Numbered from the stretch's first letter, positions 36,338-46,263 are shown. The stretch: 64,000 bases of DNA from Pedobacter xixiisoli (GCF_900215335.1 NZ_OCMT01000003.1:806001-870000); one strand, 5' to 3'. A program made the numbers and translations. The notes: generated by a model from the sequence alone, not told the origin.

Positions 36338-39300
36338 TTAGAAAGTTACTTGAAGACCTAGTCTATATGCGGCAGATAATGGGTAAACATTATTATCTAT
36401 GCCTCTAGATATTGGGCCAGCGCTAGCATCATAGCCTATTTCAGGAGTAAACCCTTTGTAGCCAAAAATATTGATGGCATTTTGAGCATCTGCAAAAACT
36501 CTTACTCTTTTGCTAGCCCACTTATTGGTAAGCGAAACAGGTAAGGTATATCCTAATTGAATATTTCTTAATCGAATATAAGATCCATCTTGAACAAAGA
36601 AAGAATTTGGTGCTGCATTAGAAGTAGAACCTACAGCAGCAGAAGGGTAGGTGTTCGAAGTACCTGCACCATGCCATCTGTTATTATAAAAGTCTTTACT
36701 GAAGTTCTCGTTACCAAAACGATAGGCAACGTTAGCATTATAAACGTCAACACCAGCTACACCTTGTAGATCTATAGCTAAATCAAAGTTTTTATATTCG
36801 AAACTTGTATTGAATCCGAAGGTATATTTCGGATTAGGATTTCCTAATACTATTCTATCCTTACCATCAATCACACCATTACCATCTAAATCTAGATATT
36901 TGAAATCTCCAGGTTTAGCACTTGTTTGAGCAGATGCAGCAACTTCAGCAGGAGTTTGGAAAATTCCCGTTACTTGATAGCCGAAAAATTCTCCAATAGC
37001 ACCACCTTGTACAGTTCTAGTAGCTAAAGCTCCATTTGCAATTCCTTGTCCACCACCATAAATTGGGTTAAGACCAGTAATAACTGAAGTTACTTTGTTG
37101 CTATTGATACCAATATTTCCACTGATGCTGTATTTAAACCCATTAGAAGTTCTATCACTCCATGTAGCTAAAACTTCTATACCTCTATTCCTGAAATCTG
37201 CTTGGTTCCCAATCATTTTGCTAGATGCTGCACCAATTGAACTTAAAATCGGGATTTCGAAAATTGCTTGTTCTGTCTTTCTGTTATAGAAGCCAGCTTC
37301 CAAGGTCAGTTTGTTTTTTAAGAAAGATGCTTCAAAACCAACATCTGTTCCCGCTGTACGCTCCCAATTTAGGAATGAAGGTACAAGTGAATTGACATTT
37401 GCACCAGTATATGCAACACCTCCAAAAACAACTACATAACCAGCTGGTTGAGCAACAGTTAGCGTGGTTGGGTTTACAGGTACGCCGGCATTACCTACTT
37501 TACCCCAAGAAGCTTTAATCTTTAAGTTGTCAAAAATGTTTTGGTTTTTCATGAAGTCTTCATTGGTTACTACCCATCCGGCACCTATAGAAGGGAAATA
37601 TCCCCATAAATCACCGCCAGAATAGAACTGAGAAGCTGCATCCGCACGCAAGGTAGCATTAAGCAAGTATTTATCTTTATACGAATAGTTTGCTCGACCA
37701 AAGTACGACACATATGTGGTAAGTGATCCACCATCGACAACAGTTCTGTTAGCTGCATTACCTAAAGCTAAATACAAGTCACCCTCACTAGAATATGGTA
37801 CATTTAATGCATTAGCATTGATGAAGTAATTCTTTCTTCTTTGGGCTGTTTGTCCAGCTAAAACCGTAAGGTTATGATTACCAAAAGTGTTTTTATAGGT
37901 TAAAGTATTTTCTAGGATCCAGTTTCTGTCTTCACTTCTGTTCACTGTTAAAGAGCTATTGTCGCTTCTTTGACCTTGGGTAGCAGAATAAACAGGAGTA
38001 TAGCCTCTAACTTCATTTTGACCAAAATCGCCACCCGCACTTGTTTTAAAAGTGAAATGTTTTGCAAAATTCAATTCAGCAAATACATTACCATTCACTC
38101 TATAATTTTTAGATTTTTGATTAAAATAGTCTAAAGTTACCTGAGGGTTGAAGTTATTTCCACCACCTAGACCAAAATCGTTCGCATCGCCATAAGTTCC
38201 ATCGGCATAATAAACAGGAACTACTGGTCCTGCAGCATATAATTGACGGAAGATACTGCCATTAATGTCATTAGTATTAACTGACGATGCAGCAACTGAA
38301 TAACCAATTTTCAAAGGCTTTAATACTTGGATGTCATTCGAAAACCTAGCAGTATATCTCTTATAGCCTTGATTTTTTACAATACCATCTTCATTGTTGT
38401 AACCTAATGATAGATTGTAGGTTGATTTCTCTGACCCTCCATTAATAGATAATTGGTGGGTAGTTTGAAATGCGTTTCTAAATGCTTGGTTATACCAATT
38501 GGTACCGGTGCCGTAACTAGCAGGATTTGAAAATAGAGCGGGTGCAGAGTTAATTGCTGAAAGCTCATTGATAATAGTAGCATATTCAGTTGCATTAGCC
38601 ATTTCAATTTGATTAGTAACAGCTCTGTATCCTACTGTACCGTTGTAGGTAATGGTTGGATTAGCATTTTTACCTTTAAAAGTAGTAACTAGAACAACTC
38701 CATTAGCTGCACGAATACCATAGATCGCTTGTGAAGATGCGTCCTTTAAAATACTCATGCTTTCAATGTCTGCAGGATTTAGAAAGCTAATATCATCGAA
38801 CCATACACCATCTACTACATATAGTACGCCTAGGTTACCATAAATTGTACCTGTACCACGAATGGAGATTTGAGGAGAAGCGCCGGGACTACCAGCATTG
38901 GTAATACTAACACCAGCTACCTTACCTTGTAACGATGATACAGCATTTGCTGAAGCTTGTTTAGCAATGTCATCTCCTTTAACTGAACCAATAGACCCAG
39001 TAACGTCTACTTTTCGCTGAGTACCGTAACCCACAACAACAACTTGCTGTAAATCGTTAGATGAAGAAAGAAGGGTCACATTTAATGTTGTTCTGTTGTT
39101 AACAGGGATTTCTTGAGTTTGGAATCCAATTGATGAGAAAACCAAAGTTCCGTTTCCTGAAACACTGATACTGTAATTTCCTGTTGCATCTGTTTGTACG
39201 CCGTTAGATGTGCCTTTAATTAACACGCTTATCCCAGGGATAGGCAAGTTCTGATCGTCTTTAATTGTTCCTTTAACTGTAACGTTTTGTGCAAAGGCGA

Positions 39301-39364
39301 CGTCTGATAATAAAAGCAAACAAAAACAGACTAAAACAGATAGTTCTGTAAAGATTTTTTTCAT
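36338..39364 (-). CDS. SusC/RagA-family TonB-dependent oligosaccharide transporter
   Basis: A 1008-residue outer-membrane transporter. The start at 39364 (MKKIFTELSVLVCFCLLLLSDVAFAQ) is chosen because it gives a clean signal peptide; an upstream in-frame start at 39427 adds 21 residues. A carboxypeptidase-like regulatory domain (about 28-100), the SusC motif VVVVGYGTQRKVDVTGSIGS (about 109-127), a plug and a C-terminal barrel ending GLQVTF are present. There is no STN domain, so it is not directly coupled to a FecR. It is the first gene of the PUL and is preceded by the terminator of the regulator gene. Confidence 0.95.
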   Translation of the reverse strand: MKKIFTELSVLVCFCLLLLSDVAFAQNVTVKGTIKDDQNLPIPGISVLIKGTSNGVQTDATGNYSISVSGNGTLVFSSIGFQTQEIPVNNRTTLNVTLLSSSNDLQQVVVVGYGTQRKVDVTGSIGSVKGDDIAKQASANAVSSLQGKVAGVSITNAGSPGASPQISIRGTGTIYGNLGVLYVVDGVWFDDISFLNPADIESMSILKDASSQAIYGIRAANGVVLVTTFKGKNANPTITYNGTVGYRAVTNQIEMANATEYATIINELSAINSAPALFSNPASYGTGTNWYNQAFRNAFQTTHQLSINGGSEKSTYNLSLGYNNEDGIVKNQGYKRYTARFSNDIQVLKPLKIGYSVAASSVNTNDINGSIFRQLYAAGPVVPVYYADGTYGDANDFGLGGGNNFNPQVTLDYFNQKSKNYRVNGNVFAELNFAKHFTFKTSAGGDFGQNEVRGYTPVYSATQGQRSDNSSLTVNRSEDRNWILENTLTYKNTFGNHNLTVLAGQTAQRRKNYFINANALNVPYSSEGDLYLALGNAANRTVVDGGSLTTYVSYFGRANYSYKDKYLLNATLRADAASQFYSGGDLWGYFPSIGAGWVVTNEDFMKNQNIFDNLKIKASWGKVGNAGVPVNPTTLTVAQPAGYVVVFGGVAYTGANVNSLVPSFLNWERTAGTDVGFEASFLKNKLTLEAGFYNRKTEQAIFEIPILSSIGAASSKMIGNQADFRNRGIEVLATWSDRTSNGFKYSISGNIGINSNKVTSVITGLNPIYGGGQGIANGALATRTVQGGAIGEFFGYQVTGIFQTPAEVAASAQTSAKPGDFKYLDLDGNGVIDGKDRIVLGNPNPKYTFGFNTSFEYKNFDLAIDLQGVAGVDVYNANVAYRFGNENFSKDFYNNRWHGAGTSNTYPSAAVGSTSNAAPNSFFVQDGSYIRLRNIQLGYTLPVSLTNKWASKRVRVFADAQNAINIFGYKGFTPEIGYDASAGPISRGIDNNVYPLSAAYRLGLQVTF

Positions 39365-39410
39365 ACCGTTTTTATATATTTGATTATTTGAATACACGAA
39401 TGTTGAACTT

Positions 39411-39427
39411 TTGTTCGGTATGAACAA
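39411..39427. promoter_or_regulatory. Candidate operator TTGTTC-N5-GAACAA upstream of the SusC gene
   Basis: Perfect 6-bp inverted arms (39411-39416 and 39422-39427) lie 47-63 bp upstream of the SusC start codon, between it and the regulator's terminator. It is a plausible binding site for the LuxR-type PUL regulator encoded next door. The short length makes chance occurrence possible. Confidence 0.4.
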
Positions 39428-39488
39428 CTAGATCTACTTGCACATTACTACATCAAGTGTGTTTTTGAGGCTATCTCAGTATAAATAA

Positions 39489-39521
39489 AAACTGCTGTTT
39501 TTGATGTTAAAACGGCAGTTT
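39489..39521 (-). terminator. Rho-independent terminator of the PUL regulator gene
   Basis: Arms AAACTGCTGTTTT and AAAACGGCAGTTT pair over 13 bp with one G-U. On the minus strand they are followed by TTTATTTATA. It lies 100 bp beyond the regulator's stop and before the SusC upstream region, so regulator and PUL are separate transcripts. Confidence 0.8.
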
Positions 39522-39620
39522 CTATAGTTTAGACTAAGAAAATGATACTACTACAAAATTGGTCTATCGTTGTTGTTTTAATTGTAACAGAAAAGTGATG
39601 TGAGAGGTAATGATGTAGTA

Positions 39621-42509
39621 TTACAATTCAATCAAAAACTCCGTTAGGTTCTTGTCGTGAGGTACTGCCAATTTTTTACGCAAACGATACCGACGAATTT
39701 CTACACCTCTCACCGAGATATTTAGTAGCGAAGCCATTTCTTTACTGCTCATATTCATCCGCAGATAAGCACACAGTTTTAAGTCATTTGGCACAAGGTC
39801 AGGATGGTTAACTTTCAGCTTTTTGAAGAAGCTTTCGTGAGCTTCGTTGAAACTGTTTTCAAATAAATTCCAATCACGCTCATCATTCATTCCATCATCA
39901 ATGATTTTCTGAATTTTTCGCAATTGATCTTCTTGGGGTTTATCTTTATTCTCCTTTAGTTTGTTTAGTTCCTGACTAATTTTTTGAAGTAGTTCATTCT
40001 TATAAACTAGGCTCATCGCAGAATTGGCTAATTCCCTACTTTTTCCGGCAAGTTCTGTTTGTAGCTTTTCTTTTTCAAGCTTACCTATTTGCTTTTCTGT
40101 GTCCTCTGCTTTTTTCTTTAGGTATTCTTCCTGCTCCTTTTGCAAAGCATCAGCAATTTTTTGTTGGTCTCTTTTTAATTTCGCCTCATAAATTCGTTTG
40201 CCTATAATTAATCCAGTAATAATGCAGATGAAATAAAATGCCCACGCCCAATTACTTGCATACCACGGCGCCAGAATAATTATTTTTACTGTACTTACTT
40301 CGCTAACTGTTTGGTCGTCTATTTTTGCTCTTACTTTAAATGTATAGCTACCATAGCTTAAATCGGTAAAATCTTTTTGGGTAGCAGTGCTCCATTCAGA
40401 CCATTGTTTGGAATAGCCTTCGAAGAAATATTGAAATTTGATTTTTGATAAGCGATAGTAGGGTAGCGCAAAAGAAATTCTAATACTGTTTTTTGAATAA
40501 GGAATTTCAATTTCTTCACTACTGTCCCCAGTTTCTGTAATTAAACTATACTTATTTGTTATGTCTTCAATTTTGCCAATTAAAACCTGAGGTAGCTTTT
40601 TAGAAGACCTGATGGAACCAGCTAAAGCATTATTATAAATTGCAAAGCCATCATCAATACTAATCAAATAAATCGATTCGCTGATTTGACTAATGTTCTC
40701 ATAGTATTGAACCATTCTGCCATCTAGAATATTAAATCTATTCGAGTCGATAGCGATTTTTCCGGGCTCGCTAAAACTTACGAGGCCTACCCGGCCATGG
40801 TTAATAAACCAATATTTACTATTTTCAGCCTTGATGATTTTATTTGAAAAACTAAAACCTGCTAACTTTTTGTTTAATTCATTGTATTTACTGAAGCGGT
40901 TACTAATTTCATCGTATACAAAAAAGCCCGAATCGGATGAGAATACTATTTTACTTTCTAGGTTAAAAGTATTTATGTTGAAAGAGCTTGGTAATCCAGC
41001 AGCTTCATCATAGTATTTAACTTTAACAGCTTTTTTTAGATCTGGAGTTAGGCTAATGCGATAAAGTCCTTTATAGGCATGGCTTACCCAGATATTCCCC
41101 CTTTGATCTTGTTCTACATATTTAGAAGGCTCTCCAAAACCTTCAACACGATGGCTAAATATCCAATTTCCTTCACCGTTTTTTATATATATGGCTAAAC
41201 CAGTATAGGTGCCCTGTATTAAGTAGTTTGAGTTTGAACTTAGTTTTTTAAGATTCCAACCACCATTGGTATTAGATATTTTTTCAATTCTATCTCCCTG
41301 TACTGAAAATGTACCATCATTATGACCGCAGATGATTTGATTGTCTATTTTGCTAATATCCCATACTTGACCTTGTGAATTCGGAATCAGCCTGAAATCG
41401 AAGCTATTTCCAATAGCTTTATTCCACTCGCTAAAAAATAATCCTTGATTGGTGCCCAGATAAATCTTGTTTCCAGATATCAAGCTTGAATATACTGTTC
41501 CAAATTTCCCATTTTTATCAAAATAGAATGATAATGGTGAATTTAACTCTATTCTATCTATGCCATTATCTAGCCCTGCCCATAAATTATTTTCGTTATC
41601 GTTGTAAAGACTTAGGACAGTATTATTTTGTAATCCACTAACCTTATTTATAACCTGAATGATTTTTCCGCTCTCATCAATAATAATTACTCCATTTAAA
41701 ATAGTGCCATATGCGTAATATTTCTCAAGCACTTTAACTCCATTATTAAGTTGATATGTTTTTAAAAAGTTATTGGCTTGATTGACGAATGGCTTAAAAG
41801 TTATTCCATCATAAAGAAATAATCCATTTTTACTGGTACCTATGATGAATTGATTTTCCTTAAACGGTAGAATTGATAAAATGCCAGTTGTTCCCATTAT
41901 TTCGCTACCGGCAAGTTTTACCAATTTGTCTCCTTTTAATTCGAAAAGACCTTTATTGATTATCTCTGCAAATAATTTTTCTCTTACTGAATGCAAGAAA
42001 AATAAATTACCAGGTTTAATTATTTTTATTTTTTTGTTTTCATAAACTAAAATTCCCCAGAAAGTTTGGAAGTATATTTTTTTTCCTACAATGTAGATTT
42101 TCCATATTTCGGCAGTGAATTCAAATGATTTAGGTAGTAATTTAACCAAAGAATGATAGGTTAGTTTATTGTCTTGATAATCCCAATACCCAAACTCGCC
42201 AAATCCTCCTGTATAAACTAAGCCTTTATCATCTACAGCAACTGATCTCACAATTTGCTTGTTAGGCATCTCATGTTTTTCCCAGTATTTTCCATTATAG
42301 CTTAGTAATCCAGCCGAGTTACCAAAATACATTATACCTTTTTTATTCTTGGCTATCGACCAATTTTGGTTTCCAGCAGCATATAATGATTTATGGAAAT
42401 TCTGTACATAAGGTACGCCGATGCGAGGGATATCGCTAGCTTTTGTACTGAAAAAGCTAAAAAAAATGAGCGTTAAGAAAAGAGAAAAATAGGATGGGTT
42501 AATTCTCAT
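39621..42509 (-). CDS. Membrane-spanning one-component regulator: Reg_prop sensor, Y_Y_Y, TM, coiled coil, LuxR HTH
   Basis: A 962-residue regulator that joins a periplasmic sensor to a cytoplasmic DNA-binding domain without a histidine kinase. After a signal (about 1-24), beta-propeller-type Reg_prop repeats run to about residue 640 (for example NTVLSLYNDNENNLWAGLDNG). A Y_Y_Y domain (about 675-745, FQYFFEGYSKQWSEWS) and one membrane span (about 751-770) follow. A long charged coiled coil (about 771-875) leads to a LuxR-type helix-turn-helix (about 900-962, MSSKEMASLLNISVRGVEIRR). It lies immediately upstream of the SusC gene in the same direction and is the likely inducer-sensing activator of the PUL. 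Confidence 0.92.
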   Translation of the reverse strand: MRINPSYFSLFLTLIFFSFFSTKASDIPRIGVPYVQNFHKSLYAAGNQNWSIAKNKKGIMYFGNSAGLLSYNGKYWEKHEMPNKQIVRSVAVDDKGLVYTGGFGEFGYWDYQDNKLTYHSLVKLLPKSFEFTAEIWKIYIVGKKIYFQTFWGILVYENKKIKIIKPGNLFFLHSVREKLFAEIINKGLFELKGDKLVKLAGSEIMGTTGILSILPFKENQFIIGTSKNGLFLYDGITFKPFVNQANNFLKTYQLNNGVKVLEKYYAYGTILNGVIIIDESGKIIQVINKVSGLQNNTVLSLYNDNENNLWAGLDNGIDRIELNSPLSFYFDKNGKFGTVYSSLISGNKIYLGTNQGLFFSEWNKAIGNSFDFRLIPNSQGQVWDISKIDNQIICGHNDGTFSVQGDRIEKISNTNGGWNLKKLSSNSNYLIQGTYTGLAIYIKNGEGNWIFSHRVEGFGEPSKYVEQDQRGNIWVSHAYKGLYRISLTPDLKKAVKVKYYDEAAGLPSSFNINTFNLESKIVFSSDSGFFVYDEISNRFSKYNELNKKLAGFSFSNKIIKAENSKYWFINHGRVGLVSFSEPGKIAIDSNRFNILDGRMVQYYENISQISESIYLISIDDGFAIYNNALAGSIRSSKKLPQVLIGKIEDITNKYSLITETGDSSEEIEIPYSKNSIRISFALPYYRLSKIKFQYFFEGYSKQWSEWSTATQKDFTDLSYGSYTFKVRAKIDDQTVSEVSTVKIIILAPWYASNWAWAFYFICIITGLIIGKRIYEAKLKRDQQKIADALQKEQEEYLKKKAEDTEKQIGKLEKEKLQTELAGKSRELANSAMSLVYKNELLQKISQELNKLKENKDKPQEDQLRKIQKIIDDGMNDERDWNLFENSFNEAHESFFKKLKVNHPDLVPNDLKLCAYLRMNMSSKEMASLLNISVRGVEIRRYRLRKKLAVPHDKNLTEFLIEL

Positions 42510-42600
42510 AGAAAAGGTATGAAATTTAGCAACTAACGCAAAGTATAAAAATAAATGGAAAGTTGTGCCCTTAAATCAATGATCGGAACATCAATATCAG

Positions 42601-42674
42601 CGTCATTTCGAACGCAGAGAGAAATCGAGCAAGTATTATTCAAAAACAGATTTCTCTCTGCGTTCGAAATGGCA
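42601..42674. repeat. TCATTTCGAACGCAGAGAG near-perfect hairpin repeat
   Basis: Arms of 24 bp (42603-42626 and 42649-42672) match at 23 positions, around a 22-nt loop. This is the best-preserved member of the TCATTTCG-type family in the window. It lies between trhO and the PUL regulator, 24 bp behind the trhO stop codon, and could terminate trhO. Confidence 0.85.
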
Positions 42675-42695
42675 TAACGTTAGAAAATTGTGCTA

Positions 42696-43625
42696 TTACT
42701 TCACCGCTACCTGCTGCGGAACTTTCACGTAGTAACCAGTACCATCATAAGGACGTTTGCGTGGATGCGTAGTGCATTCAACAGAGCAGCAACCTTGCAA
42801 TTCTTCGCCACAAGCATCACATTGGGTAAAATGCTCATTACACTCTGGGTTGGCACAATTAATCATTTTAGGTGTTGTAGTACCACAGTTCAAACATTTA
42901 CTCGCAATGGTCGGATTTACAGAGTTCACATCAACCGCTATTCTGTTGTCGAACACGTAACACTTACCTTCGAAATCTTTACCACCTGCTTCTTTGCCAT
43001 ACTTAATGATACCGCCGTGTAACTGGTAAACATCGTTAAAACCATGGTGTAACAGTAGGGCAGAAGCTTTCTCGCATTTAATGCCACCGGTACAATAAGT
43101 CAGTACCTTTTTGTCTTTGTATTGTGCTAGGGCTTCAATTTGTTCAGGAAAATCCCTGAAATTCTCAATATCTAATGTGATGGCATTTTTAAATTTGCCG
43201 AGATTATGTTCGTAGTTAGATCTTACATCCAATACAATTACATCTTCCTGATCTAGCATTTCCCTAAATTCAACAGGCTCTAGATGCTTTCCAGTTTGTT
43301 TATTTGGGTCAATTATACTTGTATCGCGTAACCCAGAGTGTACAATTTCGGCTTTGTAGCGGCAGTGCATTTTGATAAATGAAGGTTCTTCAACTTCATC
43401 AATTTTGAACTCTGTTTTTGCAAAACGCTCATCAGCATGGATATGTTCCATGTAAGCTCTGCAGGCTTCAATGGTTCCAGATACGGTGCCATTTAAACCC
43501 TCGTCGGCTACGATAATACGGCCAACTAAACCTAAAGATTTGCAAAATTTTAAATGATCAGCAGCAAATTGTTCTGCTTCAGCTATTGGAGAATAGCAAT
43601 AATAAAGTAAGGTGTTGTATGTCAT
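42696..43625 (-). CDS. trhO: tRNA uridine(34) hydroxylase TrhO (YceA-type rhodanese)
   Basis: Hydroxylates U34 of certain tRNAs at C5 in an oxygen-dependent manner. The 309-residue protein starts at 43625 (MTYNTLLYYCYSP), giving the usual N-terminus. The N-terminal acylphosphatase-like domain has GRIIVADEGLNGTVSG. The rhodanese domain (about 120-215) has VIVLDVRSNYEH and the active-site loop YC178TGGIKCEKAS. A C-terminal cysteine cluster (CLNC, NCANPEC, CDACGE, CCSVEC) probably binds zinc. A consensus promoter lies just upstream. Confidence 0.95.
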   Translation of the reverse strand: MTYNTLLYYCYSPIAEAEQFAADHLKFCKSLGLVGRIIVADEGLNGTVSGTIEACRAYMEHIHADERFAKTEFKIDEVEEPSFIKMHCRYKAEIVHSGLRDTSIIDPNKQTGKHLEPVEFREMLDQEDVIVLDVRSNYEHNLGKFKNAITLDIENFRDFPEQIEALAQYKDKKVLTYCTGGIKCEKASALLLHHGFNDVYQLHGGIIKYGKEAGGKDFEGKCYVFDNRIAVDVNSVNPTIASKCLNCGTTTPKMINCANPECNEHFTQCDACGEELQGCCSVECTTHPRKRPYDGTGYYVKVPQQVAVK

Positions 43626-43662
43626 AATGTATTGATACCGCTGCAAACGGCGTTTAACGTTG

Positions 43663-43670
43663 CAAAGATA
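43663..43670 (-). promoter_or_regulatory. trhO promoter (TTG-N19-TATCTTTG)
   Basis: On the minus strand TATCTTTG fits the Bacteroidota -7 consensus TAnnTTTG. A TTG lies 19 nt further upstream (43690-43692), matching the -33 element. The distance to the ATG is 37 nt. Confidence 0.7.
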
Positions 43671-43711
43671 ACGCTAAATTCTTTTTTGACAAGATGATTT
43701 TCGTCATTATT

Positions 43712-43794
43712 AACCACATAGAAACATAGGTTAAATATGGTTAGTTATGTTTTTAAATTAAAGAGCGATGGCTATTCTATGTTTCTATGTGGTT
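43712..43794. repeat. AACCACATAGAAACATAG inverted repeat
   Basis: Arms of 18 bp (43712-43729 and 43777-43794) are exactly complementary, around a 47-nt AT-rich centre. A diverged copy lies at about 53476-53533 (ACACATAGACGCATAG and CTACGTGGTTTT). It lies between trhO and the first DUF5686 gene. This is another dispersed intergenic family. Confidence 0.8.
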
Positions 43795-43803
43795 CAAACG
43801 CTA

Positions 43804-46263
43804 TCACAAATTGAACCCATAAGAAAACTTAAATCCTTTTTTGATCAGAATATCAGTATCATAAGCATAGCCATAGTGAACCCTAAAATTCAATCGTTTT
43901 ACACCAAAATAAAACTCATTGTAGTTTCTTTTCTCTGGAGATGAGAGGTACGCATAACCAATAATTTCTTCGAGCTTTAGTTTTCTAAGCAATGGAATTT
44001 TACTGACGAAGAAAGAACCAAAGTTATGTTGAAAATGCGCTTCAAAATATTGTTTAGTAGTATTGAAAATATAGAAATCTAAGAACTGAAAGTTTCGTTC
44101 ATCAGAATCGAAAACAATAGATTGGTTTGCTCTAAAGTGTTTCCAATCTGGATAGTTTAGGCTTTTTGTAGTAAGAAATTTCCCAGCACCGAGTAATATT
44201 GAAGACTTACCCAACATGCCAAAATGTAGTTTCTTTTGATAGATTTCCATTGAGATGAAATCATAATCTACCGAGGAACCAAATACACCTTTAAGCCCCC
44301 TTTTATAGTTAAGTTCGATACGAGGGTAATCACTTTCTATGTAAAATCTCCCATCCGGACGGGTGATGTATTTTTGTGCAACTGTGTAAGCAAGCATGCC
44401 ACTCACTACTAACGCCTTGTGTTTTGGGAATAATAGGCTATTCTCGTCTGTTGGCTCAAATGGATTGTTGGAAGTGAAGTCTGTTTCTTTTCTAAAATTG
44501 GTGAAATTGCTATTAGTCAATGCATTTCTGCGGGCATAATCTGCGCTAATCTTAACTTCGAAACTTGGCGCAAACTCTCGTGAGGCTTCTATGTTAAAAA
44601 ACCTCCGCTCGTAAAATTTGGCTACATTCTTTCCAAAAACTAACGTATTAATCGTATTCTGCAATAGATTGGTTTGCTGATTTGAATTTAAGTTTGCCAC
44701 TTCAGAGCCAAAACCAACTGCAATAGATCCATTTCTGGAAGCATCAAAAAGGTACCTTGATTTGATGTTTGCATTGAAGCGCTCATTCGCAAAGCCATAT
44801 CGAACTTCTGGTTTGATGGTATAATATCTGCCATCCTCAAAACCTTGACGCCAATTTACCGCATATTTAAGAGCCAACCCTTCTACAGTATTGAAAAACA
44901 CACTCGTAGCAACTGGATCGTAGGTTACGCTTTTTCTGTTGTAGCTTCGATAATGAACATAAGGCGTAACCAAGATTTGGGCAAGGTTAAACCTGTTTTT
45001 CACCTGATCTACAGAATCAAGATACCTTTGCGAAGACTTAAGTGCCGTAACACTGTCTTTTCTTTTGTAATTATCCCGTTCTTCTATGGTCAATGGTACA
45101 GATCGGTTTTTCTCCCAATAAAATGGATCTTTTTTATTGGAAGACCTTTCGATTTTTAAAATCTCGTTGCTAAAAAAGCCCTTGTTGAAGGTCGGTTTTA
45201 CATTGTAGTTTTTATAAACACCCATTACGTAGCCAGAAAACTTAAACCCGAACAATTTACCCGCAATACTGAATTGTATAGATTGGGGTACATAAACATC
45301 ACCTACCTCAATCAACTTTTGTTGAACAGTTAGCGTATCAATCAATTCGATGCCATTTTCTTTGGTAATAAAGAGGTTTACTGCACTTATTCTCCAGCTA
45401 TCGTTAACGATATAAATTATGCCAGAAAAAGCAGGTAAATTTTTACGTTTAGGAATTACCTGTATTTTGCTGATGGTTTTTCCATCTTCCTCGCTAGTAC
45501 CTAAAAATTTATATTTATAATAGCTAAAAGCATTGTCTGCCACAGGCGATACAAAGCCTCTTACGCAAAGCTTGTCCTCAAATAAAACATTGTTGTAGAA
45601 GTTTACACTGAGATCTGAAGCTTTGTTGAAACTAAAACCATTGTCGTCTCCAGCAATTTTTGAGGAAATCATCACCTCTCTTATTTTGTCTCGCTGCTTA
45701 AAATCTAACTTAGATTCCGTTTCTGAAAGATAAATTACACCTTGTCTATTACTATCTAACTCTAAAATAGCTGCTACATCTCTACCAAAAAACTTCTTTG
45801 GCGCATTCAATAGCTTTTGCATGGCTTTAGTATAAACTTCGCAAGAAAACGCTTCTATTTCATTTAAATAAGTTTTCCGTTTCTCTATTACTTTTTTAAT
45901 GATATTATCGGCCCTGTTAATGTTGGAAGATTTAATGATAACGTCGTTTAGCGTGAAGATTTTTGGAGCAAGTACAATATCCAAAGTCGTATTTTCCTTC
46001 ATGGTTACGATGACTTTTCTGTCATCATAGCCAACTGCCGTAAACAGCAACTCTATTCTTCCGGCAGGCAAACTTAGTTTATACTGACCGTCTACATTAG
46101 AAGAAGTGCCTTGGGTGGTGGTATTTACGTAAACAGAAACAAAGGGCACAATACTACCTTTTACTTCCGTTACCTTGCCAGTAAGTGTAAACTGCTGTGC
46201 AGATATTCCCGATACTTTTACGCAAAGGAATACCAATAAACAACATCGAAAGTAGAAGGTCAT
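43804..46263 (-). CDS. DUF5686 outer-membrane protein with carboxypeptidase-like regulatory domain
   Basis: An 819-residue predicted outer-membrane protein. A signal peptide (about 1-22) leads to a CarboxypepD_reg-like domain (about 26-103, FTLTGKVTEVKGSIVPFVSVYV). The DUF5686 region follows, with IIKKVIEKRKTYLNEIEAF and MQKLLNAPKKFFGRD. A C-terminal beta-barrel-like region ends GFKFSYGFNL. Function is unknown; the family is restricted to Bacteroidota. The next gene is a paralogue of the same length (819 residues), so this is a tandem duplication. Confidence 0.9.
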   Translation of the reverse strand: MTFYFRCCLLVFLCVKVSGISAQQFTLTGKVTEVKGSIVPFVSVYVNTTTQGTSSNVDGQYKLSLPAGRIELLFTAVGYDDRKVIVTMKENTTLDIVLAPKIFTLNDVIIKSSNINRADNIIKKVIEKRKTYLNEIEAFSCEVYTKAMQKLLNAPKKFFGRDVAAILELDSNRQGVIYLSETESKLDFKQRDKIREVMISSKIAGDDNGFSFNKASDLSVNFYNNVLFEDKLCVRGFVSPVADNAFSYYKYKFLGTSEEDGKTISKIQVIPKRKNLPAFSGIIYIVNDSWRISAVNLFITKENGIELIDTLTVQQKLIEVGDVYVPQSIQFSIAGKLFGFKFSGYVMGVYKNYNVKPTFNKGFFSNEILKIERSSNKKDPFYWEKNRSVPLTIEERDNYKRKDSVTALKSSQRYLDSVDQVKNRFNLAQILVTPYVHYRSYNRKSVTYDPVATSVFFNTVEGLALKYAVNWRQGFEDGRYYTIKPEVRYGFANERFNANIKSRYLFDASRNGSIAVGFGSEVANLNSNQQTNLLQNTINTLVFGKNVAKFYERRFFNIEASREFAPSFEVKISADYARRNALTNSNFTNFRKETDFTSNNPFEPTDENSLLFPKHKALVVSGMLAYTVAQKYITRPDGRFYIESDYPRIELNYKRGLKGVFGSSVDYDFISMEIYQKKLHFGMLGKSSILLGAGKFLTTKSLNYPDWKHFRANQSIVFDSDERNFQFLDFYIFNTTKQYFEAHFQHNFGSFFVSKIPLLRKLKLEEIIGYAYLSSPEKRNYNEFYFGVKRLNFRVHYGYAYDTDILIKKGFKFSYGFNL

